DNA of 64,000 nt. Source: Bidens hawaiensis. Lineage: Eukaryota; Streptophyta; Magnoliopsida; Asterales; Asteraceae. A program made the position numbers and the translations under genes. Of this stretch, positions 32,360 to 44,699 are shown piece by piece. The notes beneath the pieces were generated by a model, which worked only from the letters and a program-made list of their open reading frames with translations, had not been told where the DNA came from and did no database searches. Numbering within the stretch: position 1 is the first letter of the stretch; every line of letters starts with the position of its first letter. The stretch is taken from positions 124,001 to 188,000 of the forward strand of contig JAIQDT010014345.1 of the NCBI GenBank assembly GCA_021521415.1, in the 5' to 3' direction.

Positions 32360-33960
32360 TTAGTATTCTTCATTTAAGGTGACATGCGAGAGCTCCTCCA
32401 GCTTCCGTTTGTTGGTCAGCACTTCTTTAAGAAACTTTACATATTTCGGCATCTGAGCAATGACTTCGACGAAAGGGATGTTGATGTGGAGTTTTTTGAA
32501 GAGTTCTAAAAACTTCCCATACTGAGCTTCCAATCTCTCATGTTTTAGCCATATAGGGTATGGAATAGGTGGAACATACGTTCGGACAGGTTCCTTAGGT
32601 TGTACGGTGCCTGTTGAGATTAGTCTCTTCTGCGTTTTATCAAGGACTTCCTTCTCCATAACTGGTTCTGAAGTTGGTGAGGCAACAGTGGTTGTGCCAC
32701 TTCTTAATGTAACAGTGTTGGCTATTGCATTTGGGTTTGTTATTGTGTTGCTTGGAAGAGCGCCAGGTGGTCTTTCAGATAATTTTCGGGCAATCTGTCC
32801 GATCTGAGTTTTTAGATTCTGCAATGATGCTTGCTGACTTTTTAGGTCAACTTCATGTTTTAACAATAATCCGCTAATATCAACGACTCTTAAGTCGGCC
32901 TTCTTTTCTGCTTCATTTGTCATGGTTATGATTTAGATCAACATTTCTTCAATTTTTGACTAGCTCGGATTTTGATGGCTACTAGAAATTTGTTCGTGAA
33001 ATTGAGGTTTAGGTTGGAAAGATTGTTTCATCGGCCTCTTTTTCGGGTAGAGTTTGAGTGTTACCACCGTTCCTCCAACTGAAACTCAGGTGGTTTCTCC
33101 AACTTGGATTAGTCGTTGCTAAGAGCGTTGTTTTGATGGGCGATGAAGTCAACTTCTTCCGTTACCATAATGACTTTATGAGTCCCTCCACAGGTGTCAC
33201 AGGTGATCTTGGTTTTTGATAGTTCGGCTTGAAGTTGTTCGAATTTTTTAGAATGTGCTTCAAGCTGTGCGGTGACAAGAGTGCTGTAATCGACGTGGTG
33301 AAACTCTTCTTTGTTGCCTTCTCCATAATTTCAAATGCTTCGTTAGGTGAGTTGGATCCCAGGTCTCCACCGACAATTTGGTCGATGGCTGTTTGTTTTG
33401 ACTGGATTGTGCGTCAAAAAAGTTTGTACTTGTAACCATACGCTCAGTCCATGATGTGGGCGTCTTCTCAGAAGACTTTTGTATCTCTCCCATGTTACGT
33501 GTAATGTATCATCATCATCGGTCAGGAATCCAGTAATGTTGGCTTCATATTTGGCAATTTATCAGGTGGAAAGTATTTAAGAAGAAACTGTTCAACCATC
33601 TGGTCCAGTTGGTGATCTGATCTTCTAACCAAAAGGAAGAGATTTTATCCATTCTAAGGCTTGTCCCCATAGAGAGAAAGGAAAGAGTTTGAGTTTGATC
33701 TGATCTTCTAAACAGTTTTGAATTTTAAAGGTTCCGCAGATTCGTAAGAATCAAGATATATGAGAAAGAGGGTCTTACTCGAGGAGACCATGAAATTGAA
33801 CTGAAATTTCCAGCATGTGAATGGTGCTTGATTTGATTTCGAAATGTTCGGTGATATCGGGTGGAGCCATTTCATTGTCATAGCCTTCGAGAGATTGCTT
33901 AGCATACTGACTCATGTTTGGTTTATTGTTTTGTGCTTCTATCATTTCTTTAGTTTGATT
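32360..33960 (-). pseudogene. gag: Athila-like gag (broken)
   Basis: The C-terminal part (32923-32360) is open for 187 codons, with the signature strings NLKTQIGQIARKLSERPPGALPSN split over the linker, TLRSG, KLHINIPFVEVIAQMPKYVKFLK and RKLEEL. These are typical of Athila gag between capsid and protease. The capsid region further right (33960-32930) is legible only in short pieces (LFPFSLWGQALEWIKSLP near 33680, ATWERYKSLLRRRPHHGL near 33470, CDTCGG near 33190), with several frameshifts. The CDTCGG piece may be the remnant of a zinc knuckle. The start codon cannot be fixed. Confidence 0.87.
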
Positions 33961-34324
33961 TTCTTCTGATGTTGTGGCGTCTGCTGACTTGTCTTTAATT
34001 GTTTCAGTGGTTGCTGCAGTTCATTTACGTATTCATCGACGAAAAAGTCGTCCCTGTTCAGAAATTAGAGAAACAAGCTCAGGTCTGAATGAAGAGGACA
34101 AACATGGGATTAAATCAAATTTAAACTATTTTAATTAAAACTAAGGTAAAGGTTAGTAAAATTTAAACTAAAGGTTAGTTAAAGTTAAGCTAAAGTAAAG
34201 GTTAGGCTAGCCTTAAAAAATATTCTAATCTAATACTTAGTAAAAAGAAATAAAAGTTAGAAATTTATACAATTATAAACAATGATTAAATAAAAACTTT
34301 GATAGTTCTTAGAAGCGTACCGTG

Positions 34325-34342
34325 TCCCCGGCAACGACGCCA
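34325..34342 (-). other. Primer binding site of the Athila-like element (tRNA-Asp type)
   Basis: The minus strand reads TGGCGTCGTTGCCGGGGA, one base from the tRNA-Asp site commonly used by Athila elements. It is six bases from the LTR edge at 34349. Confidence 0.9.
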
Positions 34343-34348
34343 AAAACT

Positions 34349-34640
34349 TGATGTTGTGTGCTGAGTGCTTAGAATGTGTAAAGGAGTTGGAATGTAGCTT
34401 TCGCACAACATCGTGTTTTAAATTTATAAAAGTGATTTCTACTAAGACTAAACACACACAAAATAGGTAAGTGTGCATATTGTATATGTAGAATAGTTTA
34501 GGTAAGAACAAAGTATCGATCAGTGGACACAAATGTTTCTAATAATGAATCTTCATTGTAGTTCAATCGGAGAGTTTCAATCATTTTGGGGTTGATTTTT
34601 AAACTTTTTATAAAATAGAAATACTTATATATATAATATG
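34349..34640 (-). repeat. Truncated 5' LTR of the Athila-like element (about 290 bp left)
   Basis: It matches 17962-18260 up to ACTTATATATATAATATG, then similarity stops within the AT-rich run. The remaining 1.4 kb, including the LTR promoter, is missing. Confidence 0.88.
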
Positions 34641-35027
34641 TCACCGCCATCGCAACCGCAACTACAAACATCATGTATTTCGCAAAATTTCCTCCATCTT
34701 ATAAATTTTTACACCCTTTGCCTAAAGTATGTTTTCTCGTCATAAGAGCCGTCATGAATACCCCAGGGAGCCAATATTTCCATAGGATAATCTCAATACT
34801 ATCATGAGAAAGAAGTTTTGCCCCATATCGAAACTTAAAACCAAATTTGGAATCTCAAACAAGACCGTGTTGATAACTCCAGTTAATTAAACCATTTCCA
34901 TAAGTTGAATTTGCTGGTTCCCCTTGTTGCTACACCACCTACAATAACAGATCTCATGAACTAAGCTTTCTAGTTTCTCATTTGGAACTCCTTTGGAGCC
35001 ATCAATAAATACATCCTCATCTAACAC
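34641..35027. other. Unassigned sequence right of the truncated LTR
   Basis: No gene or repeat recognised. The change from AT-rich LTR to CCGCCATCGCAACCGC marks the break point at about 34640. Confidence 0.4.
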
Positions 35028-35760
35028 ATGCAAATTCAAGAATCCATCTTGAGTCGCGATCCTCCAACCATTCATGATACTAATGCTGTTGCCGAAAATC
35101 ATGTTAAGGCCAAGACTTCAACGCAGAAAAACTCTAAGAATTCTGTTGAGAAAGCTAAGACTGAACCACCGAGGCAATCAAAGTCGAATCCACTTCAAAC
35201 CTTAAACAACAACCTAGCAAAAATTTCAATACCGACACATACACCAAGAAATGCAAGAACTATGCCTTAACCAACAAAGTTCCAACAAAAGCTCGTGACT
35301 CTCAAACACAACCCAATAAGAAGCCTTACACCGGGTCTTACCCTTACCTTTGTATAGAACCTACAAGCTTCATCATCCAACTACCTCACTATGCGGCCAA
35401 TTTTCCAATTGTGGACATTATCGCCATACCATTAACTCATGTCGTAAACACTTGCAAACCCAACTCAACCCACCTATGACTCAAATCGTTGCTTCATATG
35501 TTGTTCAATTACATGCCATGCCAAATATTCAACCCTTTAATCGATCATACCCGACATATCGAGCTTGCTACAATTGTGGTGATCCAAGTCATATTTAGTA
35601 TACATGCCCTAGACTTGTATATGAGAATCAAACTAAAGTCTGCACCACTCAAGTCAACCAACGACAAATCTACCAAACCCAAACTTATCAAAACCAAGAA
35701 CTGCAAGCCCAAGTTTATCAATCCCATTAAACTCCATTCATGCGACCCAACCAAGCCCAA
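35028..35760 (+). pseudogene. Remnant with CCHC zinc-knuckle motifs (retroelement gag-like)
   Basis: Two knuckle-like strings are read on the plus strand: NCGHYRHTINSC (about 35410, first Cys replaced) and CYNCGDPSHI followed by a stop where the knuckle would continue to YTC (about 35570-35610). Upstream is a Lys/Ser/Asn-rich stretch (KAKTSTQKNSKNSVEKAKT). Downstream is a Gln/Thr-rich stretch in the same frame as the second knuckle. At least one frameshift lies between 35270 and 35350. The spacing of the two knuckles (about 55 residues) is unlike classical Gypsy gag. Its family is not identified. It might be the gag of the element whose LTR-like sequence starts at 36867. Confidence 0.45.
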
Positions 35761-36866
35761 CCTATCAAGCTATTCATACCTAACCAAACTCACCTACTTA
35801 TATTCCTAATTATCATACTCTCCAAGGTCAAATGTTCGAATTCAACCAAAACTAAGAATTCAAGCTACTCGAAGACCCCCATCGATTTCAACTTTTCCTT
35901 TTTATTTCATTTCGGTTTAACGGACTTATTATGACTCCTTACTAGTTATGTTATTGATGTTTTTATGTTTAGCTCAATTTCTCAAGTTTATTTATCTATC
36001 ATTATTATTATGTCTCTCCCTCATCTATACTTCCTGCAATTTTGTTTGATCATTCAACCTAGCGGCCTATGACCGGTTACCATAGACATTTATTGGTTAC
36101 TATTTTATGACATTTTCTCGGATATGAGCGTGTTTATGATCATAGCTAACTAACATAAGCCGTATGTACAATTTTATATTAATGTTGTAAATTCATATTT
36201 TTTCTTATCTATCCAAGCTCATTCCATTTAAATTTTCATTCTTGACCCCAAGGATATCATTATCTCGATCTTTAAACTTGTAATGTTTATTCTCACTTCA
36301 TGATAGTTTGTTTACTTTTGTTACAAAGATTTTCTTTATTTTGAACATAAGCGTTCGTTTATTGTGTTTTGTTGATCAAGTTTCATATATTTGACCATGT
36401 TCTTGGTTTCTATTTAATTATTAAATTCACAAAAGTTCATTAGTTATTTATTTTCCTAAAATATATATTTTAATAACTAATAACTTATGCTTTATAACCT
36501 ACACGGCGGAAAAAAATATATGGATCATTTGATGATAAAGGTAATTATGGATCGACACGTAATTATCCAAGTCCTCACATGGAAATAATAACGCGTACGG
36601 TTGTGTGTCATAACTTTGGAAACAAAGGTGGTTTTTGGGCAACGATACAAATGCGTGTGTGATAAGGGCATAGTGGATATGCCGTTGGTACATACTGAAG
36701 TGTTATTTCCATATTCTCATTTGTAGTGTTGTCTGGCCAATTGAAGTTGTGTGTTATGTTAAATGTTTTTATATTTACTTGGAAAATAAACTCTTACAAT
36801 TTTTTTTACTACTCTTGCCGTTGTTTTTCCTTAATTTCGAGACAAAATTCCAAAAGTAGGGAATAC
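35761..36866. other. AT-rich sequence, probable retroelement interior
   Basis: No coding region seen. At its right end is AATTTCGAGACAAAATTCC followed by a purine tract (AAAAGTAGGGAA). This resembles the stem-loop plus polypurine tract of gypsy-1 and gypsy-3. Confidence 0.4.
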
Positions 36867-37560
36867 TGTAACAGTCGTCAATTTTCGAACCCGAAAATTC
36901 AACCCTTAAATGTTTGAATTATTATTTATATCCGTTCACGTAAGTTTTATCAAATTATGTTCGCTTATATTTTGGGGTATTTTACAAACTCAAATTCATG
37001 TATTTTGTGTTATTACTACGTTTAACCAAAGTTCAGGGTCAAATCCGTCAAAATCCCAAAGTTTTGATTTTCCTGTTTTGTCGCTCTACACAACAAAGGT
37101 TATGGAACCTCGTCGCGATATGCGACGAGGGTGCAGGACACTTGGTTCGTTTTTGTGTCATTTTCGCTTAATTTGCAACCAAATTTTGTGTATCTTTAAT
37201 ATTAATCGATTGGAATATGCTTTTGCATCATTCCAAGCATATTCTACTAATTCCTTGTAATAAGGAACAAGTTCTCCTATTTTCGTTAACATTTTGTAAA
37301 TTACTGGATTTTGTAATTAATGTGTTTATCGACGTTTTTCTTCTTCTTCTTCAAGCTTGACTGTGCCTATATAAACCAAGCTCTGCAACATCAATTTGTT
37401 GCTCATCCCTTTCTCTTATTAAATAACCTAAATTGGTGTTCTTGGCCATTTTGACTTTCAAAAGTCAATCTCAGGCTTATTCTTAATTTTCTACTCTTTT
37501 TCAGGGTAAATTGTGTTTTGTTTTCTATAATATAATGATCCTGGATCGAAACCCTTCTCT
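36867..37560 (+). repeat. LTR-like sequence (start of a 3' LTR), end not determined
   Basis: It opens TGTAACAGTCGTC directly after a polypurine-like tract and carries an inverted repeat TTTTCG/CGAAAA at about 36881-36896. It has a TATA box TATATAAA at 37368-37375. No partner LTR is in the window, so the right edge is a guess. Confidence 0.45.
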
Positions 37561-39552
37561 CAATTCCATTTTATTGAGGTGTTTCAGTTTCCAATTGCAA
37601 TCAATTAGTTCTAGGATTTATGTTAAGTCAATTTGGAGTTTTAACAAACTAACAAAACAACTTCAATGTCGATGTCACACCAACAAACTTAGAAAATGAC
37701 TACTTGTACTTGTTGGTGTTGTACGTCATATCTATCAACAACACATGGGGTAATGCATGCTACATTGTGTACAACTTATCATGACAAAGGAAAATATCAT
37801 TCGTCCTATTGGTGGGCCGATTCTCCCATGTATAATACACGAATCCATTATGAAGAAAGTTTTCAAGTACCTATATTGGGTTAAATAAACCTTTAATAAA
37901 TATTTATAAACATTCGTTTTAAATAGAAAATTTTGGAAGGTTTTCAAGTACCTGCATGGTGGTATCGCTAGTTTTATTCTCATATTTAATCTTCCTTATG
38001 GCTTTGTATATATCCTTCCCAATATACGAACTATCGGGGAACTGTTACCGTACGAGTGTAAGAATTTCCTTCAGCCTCACGCCCTGCCGATGTAACGTCG
38101 CAACCAGATGAAGTTCCCCGTCGGACATTTTCCTAAGATACGCTTGCCCTTCTCAAAGCCGACGGGGTCGTGGTTATGCGTCTCATTTACTACGACTTTT
38201 AAAGAGACAACATTATTTTTATTCTCCTGGTACGCCTGACCATGACCTTGAGTTTGGGTTCCTCTCCACAATTCCATGCAAGGTTGACATTGTTTTTCCT
38301 AGACCGTTGGACCACAATAACACAACCATGCTCCATTCCTCTTTTCTTTTCCCACTCCTCCAACTCTTTACGAGAACCAAAAACTTATTATAAGGTCAAA
38401 TTTCAAACGTGTTCAAAAAAAATAATAATAATTAAATAAATTAAATAAAACATATGATGTCATGCATTATCCGTTATATACGAAACCGTCACCTCATGTA
38501 TATAATAGTCATCAACTTCACAACCAGACAAACGTACAGAGGACTCGGTGTCTGAGCCGTTAGTCTCTTAAAGGGTATCGCCAACATGGTCCAACTTGTG
38601 ACTAGTGCGACTCTTCTACTAGTAAGTGGTACATAGGATGAGTATTGTAACATGCCTCTTCAATGGAAAACTGGTACAAATGTTGGGTTTCCATAATATC
38701 GATTTTCTGAGAACTGATATGAGGGTTGGCCATAAGGCTATTTTTCTTGCTGTTACCGGTACGACGGTTGACCCTTGTATGCATCAGATGTGCTCCCCCC
38801 TAACACGAAGGGTGACTACCGTATACGAAGTACTCCTAACAAACAATATGGTTAACATATCTCATGTAAAAACTAACGACTATTAAATTAAAGAAAGATA
38901 TGTTATACTGGGTTCAAATTTGGTAACACCGAATGCTTGTTAAATTCTGCTAACCCTGGCTCTTCGTTCGAATTTAGAATTTTTTATACATCGTTCAACT
39001 CTGGAAATAAAGAGTCCCACCATGACATTTTTTTTTACTACGATAAAAGTGGTACACGAATATATCTTCGTTGTGGAAGTGTTTTGAAAAATATGGTGGG
39101 GTGGTGGAGTGGTGGATGGGGGTCGAGGAGTTGTGATAAGGTGAAAATGTGTGTTTGGGGGACAGTAGGAACTGGGTTGAAGAAAATCAAATTTGACTTT
39201 ATACAACACGTATGGCATTATGCGTAGCGTATAAGCTACGCTCGACAACCTACGACCATCAAATTAGTGACCATATGGTACCTATATATCATGTTTTTTC
39301 CTATATGCGACATATAAGGCACAAATACAATAAGACAAAACCACATATACATCGCGTATAGAGTTATAAGTGTCGTATGAAGGGGCACATCCTAATTTTC
39401 ATAAGTATCTGTAGCATGACCCATCTTAAAATCTAAACTAGTAGAAATCATTTATTAACAAAAAAATCAGTTGTCACATCAAAATTATTATTTAAACAAT
39501 TTAAAACGCTATAATATATTGTAGTTTATAATAAATAAATGTTATTTATCGT
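37561..39552. other. Intergenic sequence without recognised features
   Basis: No convincing gene. The minus frame 38277-38077 reads protein-like (VVVNETHNHDPVGFEKGK) but is short and unsupported. An inverted repeat GCGTAGC/GCTACGC lies at about 39221-39240. Confidence 0.4.
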
Positions 39553-39555
39553 TAA

Positions 39556-41338
39556 GGTTGTGTATAGTGCGTGTGAGGTTGGGGCGACGAAGGGTGACTT
39601 CAGCGAGAACACCGCCCCCTCCCTCAATGAATTGTGGGGCGATAAGGGTGGGGGAGGGCAATGTATTTGTCGCCTTTGATTGTTTGAAATTAATAATATT
39701 ACTGTTGAAAACAGTCAATGTAAAAAAAACAAATTTAATTTTAACAATATATATATACCCTTCTTCTTCAAACCCATATCCATTTCATACACTACACATA
39801 ACCAAATTCTTCAAAAATACAACAAAAATGAATCCAAGAAACAACCTGAACCAACCGGACGTAAACATGCAATGAAACCCGAACACCCAAAACCAACCAA
39901 ACCAAAATTTTTCATTTGGTTTTGCCGACCCGAACCTGAATATGCATGCCAACTACCTCATTCCCCAAAACCTCATGGCGGCGTTCGGGTCTACCCAACC
40001 GAAGCCAGAGATAGTCCCGAAGACCCAGACGATACAGGCCTCCGGTTCAAGCCAAAAGCGGGCCCGTAAACACAAAAAAAAAAAGCAGTCGGGTGAGCCG
40101 ATGGCGCAACGTGATCCATACAAGCAATGGACCAAGGAGGAGGAGGAAGTAGCTCTCGCAAGGGCTTGGATCGTCATTTCGGAGGATCCCGACGTCGGTA
40201 AGTTTTTTAATATCAACTATTTACATAATTTTATTCAGTGTTTATTAAAAATGTATAATAATTATGACAAATAATTTTAATTTGTAGCTAACTTTCAAGC
40301 CGATGGGTTATTTTGGAGGAAATTTATTGAAGCATGGCTTTCGCTAACGGGTAAACCCGAGGACTACCAGGGCAAAGAAGCGGTTCAAGCCCACTTGATG
40401 GGCTTTAATTCGGATTACGAAAATTTGTCGGGATATTCAACCGCTTGCGCGGGTCCGGTTGGCGTAGCGGGCAAAACAACGTCGACATCCAATCCAAAGC
40501 ATTACGTGACTTTCGATCTCAAGGGCACACCGAAGGGCGGCTCGGGAAACTGTTCAAGCAACTAAAATGTTGGGAAAAACTAAGGCTATGCGCAAAATGG
40601 AACGGGGTACCCACCCGTTCCGGTTGCTCGACGAGCCGGCATATAATCCCGGCCTTCAAAAAGTCGAGGACATCGTCCTCGACAAATCCGAGCACATCAA
40701 ACACACCCTCCGATGCTTGTAACTTTAACTTCGTTGATGAACACGACGCGGTTAATTTAGACGACGAAGATGGCCAAGTACCTGAGTTGGCTCGACCCCG
40801 CGGCATAGCAAGAAAAATAATATAAATAAAATGGTGGGTTCGTCATCGTCACGATTCAACCCTGCGGCCATTGAAGAAGTCGACAATCTAAACGAGGTGT
40901 CCGGTCGTTTTGAAACACATGTCGTGAATATGGGAAACGACGTGAAAGCAACCAACGAATATCACGAAATGCTAGCCCAAACTCTTCAACTAAAACAGAT
41001 GAAAGAAGAACATGAATCACTGAAAGCGGACGAGTTACACGAAGAAGACGAATTATTGCAACGACGAGTTCAAAAATTGCACGAATGTTATGGATATTAG
41101 TTTTTTTTTGTTATGTATTTTTTCTAATGTTTTTTTTTAATTTTATTGTATTTTCATTTAATTTAATAGGTTTTTATTTGTTTAGTTTAATTATTAAAAG
41201 AAAATAATAAAAAATAGTGACGTGACACTGGAGGGGGCTACAACACCAATACACCCCAAAACAAATTACTACACTTTGCTGACTGGGCATCACGTGTCAC
41301 AATTCCCCCAATTGGTAGCCTTTCCACTACACATAACC
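39556..41338 (+). mobile_element. PIF/Harbinger-like DNA transposon (1783 bp) with TSD TAA
   Basis: The left end GGTTGTGTATAGTG (39556) and right end CACTACACATAACC (41325-41338) are inverted repeats matching at 12 of 14 positions. TAA flanks both sides (39553-39555 and 41339-41341), the 3-bp TWA duplication of PIF/Harbinger elements. The interior carries a MYB/SANT-like gene of the type that serves as ORF1 in this superfamily. No transposase is present, so it is non-autonomous. Confidence 0.78.
39828..41100 (+). pseudogene. MYB/SANT-like, NAM-associated-type protein of the Harbinger-like element
   Basis: Exon 1 (39828-40197) starts MNPRNNLNQPD and reaches the trihelix/SANT-like segment WTKEEEEVALARAWIVISEDPDV. 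A typical intron follows (GTAAG at 40198, TTTGTAG ending 40287). Exon 2 continues with the SANT domain and a frameshift near 40418, into a frame with SGQNNVDIQSKALRDF and KLRLCAKWNGV, the second part of this domain. A Ser/Thr-rich and acidic linker follows (VDEHDAVNLDDEDGQ). After a second frame change near 40825, a coiled-coil tail (EYHEMLAQTLQLKQMKEEHESLK) ends at 41100. One in-frame TGA lies at 39873. Such proteins bind DNA and help the PIF/Harbinger transposase. Similar plant proteins are often mislabelled 'glutathione S-transferase T3-like'. Confidence 0.75.
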
Positions 41339-41572
41339 TAATACGGTATGCAACCGGATATGTTTTTTTACTATTTATATCTATACTTTTATTAATGCAA
41401 ATCGTTTGCCTATGGAGCAACTGCTAGGTTCTTTGGAAATTCTGATCCTGAATTAACATAGCGGTTTTCTAGAATCATTAAAATAATTTGAATCAAAGAT
41501 GGAATAAAATTTGAAATTTAATAAAAGGGAGGGATGAGACATAATACTTAGAATTGTCTTCAATATTCATTA

Positions 41573-42501
41573 CTAATTTTTATCCCTGAATTACGGGGGT
41601 TGTTTTACATTTCTCGTTTATAATATTTATATATTTTTTATTTTAATTTTAGTTATTATACATAATTTAATAATTTACTTAATATTTGATGATAAAGGAG
41701 TTTACAAATAAATAAGATGTTATAACCCAGTTTAATAACTATTTGGGTTTCGTGAAACTCATGACCCGCTTATTTGTTATACTATAAAATTGTTTTTTAA
41801 TTATAAATAATATATATATATTTTTAAAAAAATTAGATATTAATTTTTTGTATATTCCTATTTTATAGGATTTTCATATCAAATATTTGGTGAGATTAAT
41901 TTTTAAGTTTATGAGATGTTATAACCGGTTTAAGGAATACTTGGGTTTGGTGAGACCCGTACCTGTGAATCGGGGTCGAATGCATGAGAAACCTCTATTT
42001 ACATATAATGCAATCTGATGTCTTGAGAGAATGTAGGGTGCAACGAGAGAGGGATTGTTTTGCATTATTCGTTTTTAATATTTTGTATATATATTATGGA
42101 TTTTAATTTTATTTGTTGTAAGAAAGTTAATAATATACTTAGGATTTGATGAGAAAGGGTTTCACAAATAAATAAGATGTTATAACTCAGTTTAAAAGCT
42201 ATATACGTTTGATGAGACCCATGTCCCGCTTATTTTTTCTACTATAAAATTGTTTCTTAATTATAAATAATATCTTTCTAAAAGAATAAGATATTATTTT
42301 TTAGTATATCCATATTTTATAGGATTTTCGTGTCTAATACTTCGTGTGATTAATTTTAATTTAATAAGATGTTATAACCAGTTTTAAGAACCATTTGGGT
42401 TTTGTGAGACCCATACCCGTGAATTCTTGTCAAATGAATTAGAAGCCTTCATTTACAAATAATGCAATGAAGGCTTTTAAAGATTTCATTTATATATATT
42501 A
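41573..42501 (-). mobile_element. Helitron copies A and B (non-autonomous, tandem, minus strand)
   Basis: Copy A begins (plus view) at ACTAATTTTTATCCC with a GTAATTC-type hairpin remnant. On the minus strand this is the 3' terminus, with CTAG changed to TTAG. Copy B starts at about 42046 without the hairpin end. Each is about 450 bp and shares ACAAATAAATAAGATGTTATAAC and AAAATTGTTTTTTAAT with copies C and D. No coding capacity. Confidence 0.6.
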
Positions 42502-42657
42502 CTAGTTTTATCCCCCGTATTACGGGGTTGTTTTACATTATTCGATTCTAATATTTATATATTTTTTTGGATTTTAATTTTAGTTAAGGATTACTCCATA
42601 GAAGTTAATAATATAATTAGGATTTGATGATAAAATTGTTTCACAAATAAATGAACT

Positions 42658-44184
42658 TGTAACATCCCAAAATTTTGAAAAATAAATAATTAATATATTA
42701 TTTATTTATTTATTGTGGAAAGTTTACTTGAGTTAATAGAGAAATAATAAAGATGATAGGCTAATTAGATAGAATTAATTATGGACCAAAAAGGAAAGAT
42801 GGGCCTAGGTCCATGGGCTTAAGGGAGTATAAATACCTCTTAAACCCTAATCCTTTCCATTTTCATCTATCTCTACACCATAGCCTACATCATAAAAAAC
42901 ACACGCTTCTTCAATTCCAGTTTTTGAGAAAACCACCCACAAAGACACGAAGATTCCCGGAGATCTAACCGTCGGATCGGTCTCAAATTTTAACCGAGTG
43001 TTCATGACATATATATATGAAGATTTGCACCCATCAGATCTTCGATCAGAGGTTGGGAAGTCTAGTTTTTATCAGCAAAACCGTAGCATCTCACAAATGA
43101 AGATTCCGGCGACTGTTCAGCTTTTTCGGCCACTGTAGTGGCAGTTTCCGGCGAAGGTGAGCTGATGTATTTGTAGATCGGGACAAGACGGTTCCATGGC
43201 CGCTTGAACCACTCAAATCGGAGTTCGTTTGATATGGTTTTGAGCCTCTCGAGTGATTACAGACAAAAACCTCAAAGTTAGCAGAGCTCAACTAAAGAAA
43301 GGATTAACTACTAACGGAGAAAGAAACATGATCCAGGTGAGTTTCTAGCCCCACTTCCTTGTTATGTTTTCGTGGCTGTGTGCATACTCGATGTGATTCG
43401 TTAATACACTTACCTTAAGTGGTAAGTGTATGTCTTATATGATTTATGTATGACTGAATGCTTGATGATACGTGAACGATCTTCGGATATTGCATGCATC
43501 GTCAAGGGATAGTTTAAAGATATGATTGATATATATATATATATATATATATGATATATAAATGATGTATGTATGTATGGAAGTTATGATTATGAACGTA
43601 GAGAAAGGTATGGAAGGTATGGTTAGAAAGGGAACGGACCCTAATAATATCCGAGAATGTAGGGAACGGACCCAAATAATATCCGCGAATGTAGGGAACA
43701 GACCCTAATAATATCTGCGAATGTTTTAGGACGAAGTATATGTATATGTGTATGTAAAAAAGGAAAGATGGAAAGTATGATAGTATGAACGTACGAAGAA
43801 AGGTAAAGAAATATGTATGTATATGCACCTTCGGGTGCGTATATAAGAATGTGTATGGACGTATTGTATGTTACTTAATTAACTAGAACTCACTCAGCAT
43901 AGCTGACTTTTAGTATGCACACGGGTGAGTAGGATGAGGTAGCTCTCTTGAGGGGAACACGTGGCATTGAATAAGAGGCTGGCATCGGAAGATTCACGAC
44001 GTTTATATTAATGTTTTGTTTATTTTGAAAGACGAGATGTTTGTTCTAAAACAAGTTATGGATTAAAGATGGTTTATGAAGGTTTTAATATCCCGCGTAT
44101 GTTTTTATTAAATCTGATCATTAGAACTACGTTGATGAGTAAATGCAACGTCCAAAAGTGAGGCACTAGTAACGAGGCCTTACA
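42658..44184 (+). repeat. 5' LTR of gypsy-3 (1527 bp)
   Basis: TGTAACATCC...CCTTACA. A TATA box TATAAATA lies at 42828-42835, an (AT)n run at about 43527-43553, and three exact-period 32-bp units at 43630, 43662 and 43694. A conserved block CTCAGCATAGCTGACTTTTA is at about 43893. Confidence 0.95.
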
Positions 44185-44187
44185 AGT

Positions 44188-44199
44188 TGGTATCAGAGC
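44188..44199 (+). other. Primer binding site of gypsy-3 (initiator tRNA-Met)
   Basis: TGGTATCAGAGC begins three bases after the LTR edge at 44184. Confidence 0.95.
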
Positions 44200-44699
44200 A
44201 AATTTCGAGAGATTTAAGCATCCTACATGCTTAGACTCGAACAGAGAATGAGATTTAAGTAAGAAAAGAAAGAAGATGCCAGTTCAAGATAGCATGTGTC
44301 ACTCAAGCAAGCTCGGTAAAGGTAAAATATATGATTAATTTCATGTATAATGTAAGAATGTGTAAGGAAGTTAGCTTAATTGCTATGGAAAGTATATTTG
44401 AATGTTAGCTTAATTGTCAAAGAAAGAACGTGTGTATGCTAGCGTAATTGCTAGGGATAAGAATGTAGGTTATATGTATGTTATGACTGTGTGAGAAGTA
44501 GAAACTAGCACAAGTGAAATCACAAAGAGAAATATGTAGGACCTGAGGAGTAATGTAAAGAGTTAATTACACTTGGCCACTGTCATTAACTACTTACGTT
44601 ACGAATCGTGTGCTAAATAATTCCTAGAGTGATAACGTTTGTGTTTCCTTAGAGATAAGATAGACGACTGCTACAAAATGGACGAGCGTGAAGAGGTAG

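Larger units (their letters stand above)
17962..34640 (-). mobile_element. Athila-like Ty3/Gypsy element (large, nested, 5' LTR truncated)
   Basis: Seen: matching ends TGATGTTGTGTGCTGAG at 17962 and 34349. A tRNA-Asp-type PBS lies just inside the right copy. A polypurine tract AAGTGTGGGGA lies just inside the left copy, preceded by GAGGACAAGCAAGG, familiar from Athila elements. Gag, protease, RT, RNase H and integrase lie on the minus strand (33960-28830), followed by a long 3' region (28700-19650). That region holds small ORFs, an antisense ORF and paired GC-rich motifs. Two solo LTRs of other elements are inserted at 22415 and 26686. The 5' LTR stops matching at about 34640, so the element's outer end is lost and its target duplication cannot be tested. 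Confidence 0.92.

Noticed and set aside
38077..38277. 66-codon minus-strand ORF with protein-like composition
   Set aside because: Short, no recognised family, no promoter or neighbouring exon.
43091..43828. Minus-strand ORFs in the gypsy-3 5' LTR
   Set aside because: They run through LTR tandem repeats and an (AT)n stretch, with no homologous frame in the 3' LTR.
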